From positions 1-27,448 of the forward strand of contig MERE01000041.1 in assembly GCA_001771975.1 (NCBI GenBank): a DNA stretch of 27,448 nt. Direction: 5' to 3'. The stretch comes from Betaproteobacteria bacterium RIFCSPLOWO2_02_FULL_68_150 (GTDB lineage Bacteria > Pseudomonadota > Gammaproteobacteria > Burkholderiales > SG8-39). A program made the translations under genes and the position numbers. This document shows, piece by piece, positions 26,291-27,448 of this stretch. The notes beneath the pieces are model-generated. The model was not told the DNA's origin. It was given only the letters and a program-made list of their open reading frames with translations, and searched no databases. Within the stretch, counting starts at the first letter, position 1. Each line of letters begins with the position of its first letter.

Positions 26291-27060
26291 CAGAAATACC
26301 TCGCCGCCAATGATACGACCTCGATCAGGCCGAGCACGAAGAACAGGCGCACCATCCCGCCGAGCACCGCCACCGGTGCCGATTTCACCTTGGAGGTCGC
26401 TTCCAGCCCGGCGGCGATCGGCACCACGGCCACCGCGGCACCGAACAGCATGCACTTGAGCGTGAAACCGAGCATCGTCGGGATGCCGAACACCTTGCCG
26501 ACGACGCGCGTGAACTCGCCGAATCCCCAGGGCGAAAGGCCATAGGTCACGAGGTAGGCGCTCACGATCGCGAGCGCGCCCGCGAGCACGGTGAGCGCCA
26601 CCACCGACAACGCCGCGGCCGCAACGCGCGGCACGAACTCGAGCGCGAGCGGATCGTCGCCCGCGCGCTCGAGCGCCTCGAGCTCGCCCGAGATGTGCAT
26701 CAGCGCCACCTCGGTGGCGATCGCCGCGCCCGAGCGCAACGCCACGAACAGCGCCGTGAGCAGCGGGATCAGCTCGAGCACCACGCCGCGCAGCACCAGG
26801 TCGAGCGCGTAATCGGCGATGCCGTACTCCCGCGACACCGACACGATGACGCGGATCAGGGTGAACTCGACCAGCGCCGCGAACAGCAGGAACAGCGGCA
26901 GGATCTGCCACGCCGTGAAATAGATCTGCTTGAGCGTGACCGCGCGCGTCGCCGGGGTGTAGCTGGCGCGTGAGGCGGCAGCGGCGAGCGCGTAGCCGGC
27001 AAAATGCAGCACACGCCCCCAGCTGTTGATCCAGCCAAGCAAGGCGCCGCCGCGGTTCAT
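26290..27060 (-). CDS. MlaE-family ABC transporter permease
   Basis: A 256-residue integral membrane protein with about five or six hydrophobic segments and the MlaE family core: ALRSGAAIATEVALMHISGE (about 126-145), followed by DPLALEFVPRVAAAAL and a C-terminal pair of membrane segments. MlaE permeases work with an MlaF ATPase and an MCE protein to move phospholipid or other lipids between inner membrane and periplasm. The ATG at 27060 lies in an ATGA overlap with the preceding dehydrogenase stop and has no own ribosome binding site, so coupling is likely. No ATPase gene separates it from the MCE gene. Confidence 0.92.
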   Translation of the reverse strand: MNRGGALLGWINSWGRVLHFAGYALAAAASRASYTPATRAVTLKQIYFTAWQILPLFLLFAALVEFTLIRVIVSVSREYGIADYALDLVLRGVVLELIPLLTALFVALRSGAAIATEVALMHISGELEALERAGDDPLALEFVPRVAAAALSVVALTVLAGALAIVSAYLVTYGLSPWGFGEFTRVVGKVFGIPTMLGFTLKCMLFGAAVAVVPIAAGLEATSKVKSAPVAVLGGMVRLFFVLGLIEVVSLAARYF

Positions 27061-27448
27061 GGCCCGGCGGCGAGCCGCTCGATCACGTCGTCCCCGACCT
27101 TGAGCTTGGCGCCCGCGGCGAGGATTTCGTTCCAGGTCGCCGGATCAATCGGGATGCCGTCGCGCTCGCGCCGGGCGCGCGATTCGCGCTCGGGCTCGCC
27201 GGCGATGCGCACCTTGTCGAACCCGGGCGCCACCGGCGATTGACGCAGCGATTGCAGAAATGCCGTTGTTTCCGCCGCAAACGCGTCGCCCGTGCCGAGG
27301 CGCTGCGGATCGATGAGTATGGTGAGCATGCCGTTCCAGACGCGCTTCTTCGAGCGGTCGTCGGAATGCCAGGTGCCACCGCCGGTGAGCGCGCCGCCCA
27401 GCAGCTCGCACACCACCGCCAGGCCATAGCCCTTGTACAGGCCAAAGG
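27057..27448 (-). CDS. Ldh_2-type NAD(P)H dehydrogenase, C-terminal fragment
   Basis: The window contains the last 130 or so residues; the N-terminus lies beyond 27448. The segment GLYKGYGLAVVCELLGGAL (starting about 27444), NGMLTILIDPQRL and the tail IPIDPATWNEI match the C-terminal part of the malate/L-lactate/ureidoglycolate dehydrogenase family (YbiC-like). These enzymes oxidise 2-hydroxy acids with NAD(P)+, but the substrate cannot be read from this part. The stop overlaps the MlaE ATG (ATGA), which is an unusual partner for a lipid transporter. Confidence 0.85.
   Translation of the reverse strand, partial: FGLYKGYGLAVVCELLGGALTGGGTWHSDDRSKKRVWNGMLTILIDPQRLGTGDAFAAETTAFLQSLRQSPVAPGFDKVRIAGEPERESRARRERDGIPIDPATWNEILAAGAKLKVGDDVIERLAAGP

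Overview
The window is GC-rich chromosomal DNA from a betaproteobacterium. The evidence is the gene order (a complete dcw cluster from mraZ to ftsZ, then lpxC, an oppositely oriented dciA, an M23 peptidase, secA and the first codons of argJ), a DAP-type MurE, and a SecA with a C-terminal zinc-binding tail. I cannot name the genus.

Layout. Positions 1-3853 hold, on the minus strand, an M23-family peptidase, secA and the first 12 codons of argJ. dciA (3881-4381) is the only plus-strand gene in the left part. Positions 4401-22857 carry 17 minus-strand genes transcribed as mraZ-rsmH-ftsL-ftsI-murE-murF-mraY-murD-ftsW-murG-murC-murB-ddl-ftsQ-ftsA-ftsZ-lpxC. Most neighbours overlap by 1-13 bases or lie within 15 bases of each other; the gaps widen only before ftsZ (44 bases) and lpxC (103 bases). 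A 314-base AT-rich spacer (22858-23171) carries the presumed mraZ promoter, three MraZ-type repeats and two inverted repeats. To its right, a plus-strand acyl-CoA ligase (23172-24746) converges on a minus-strand operon: the 3' end of an Ldh_2-type dehydrogenase, an MlaE-like permease, an MCE-domain protein and a lipoprotein.

How the genes work together. The Mur ligases, MurB, Ddl, MraY and MurG make lipid II. FtsW and FtsI polymerise and crosslink it at the septum, organised by FtsZ, FtsA, FtsQ and FtsL. MraZ probably represses the cluster, and RsmH methylates 16S rRNA. LpxC commits precursor to lipid A, SecA drives export, and DciA is the replicative helicase loader. The MCE operon probably moves lipids between the two membranes, but no ATPase gene is visible in it.

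Most of the window is a conventional, intact housekeeping locus. I found no CRISPR array, tRNA, rRNA, insertion sequence, phage gene or defence system, and I do not claim a new system. The points most worth a second look are the MraZ operator over its promoter, the 27-base head-to-head dciA/M23 arrangement, and the MCE operon that lacks its ATPase and is coupled to a dehydrogenase gene.
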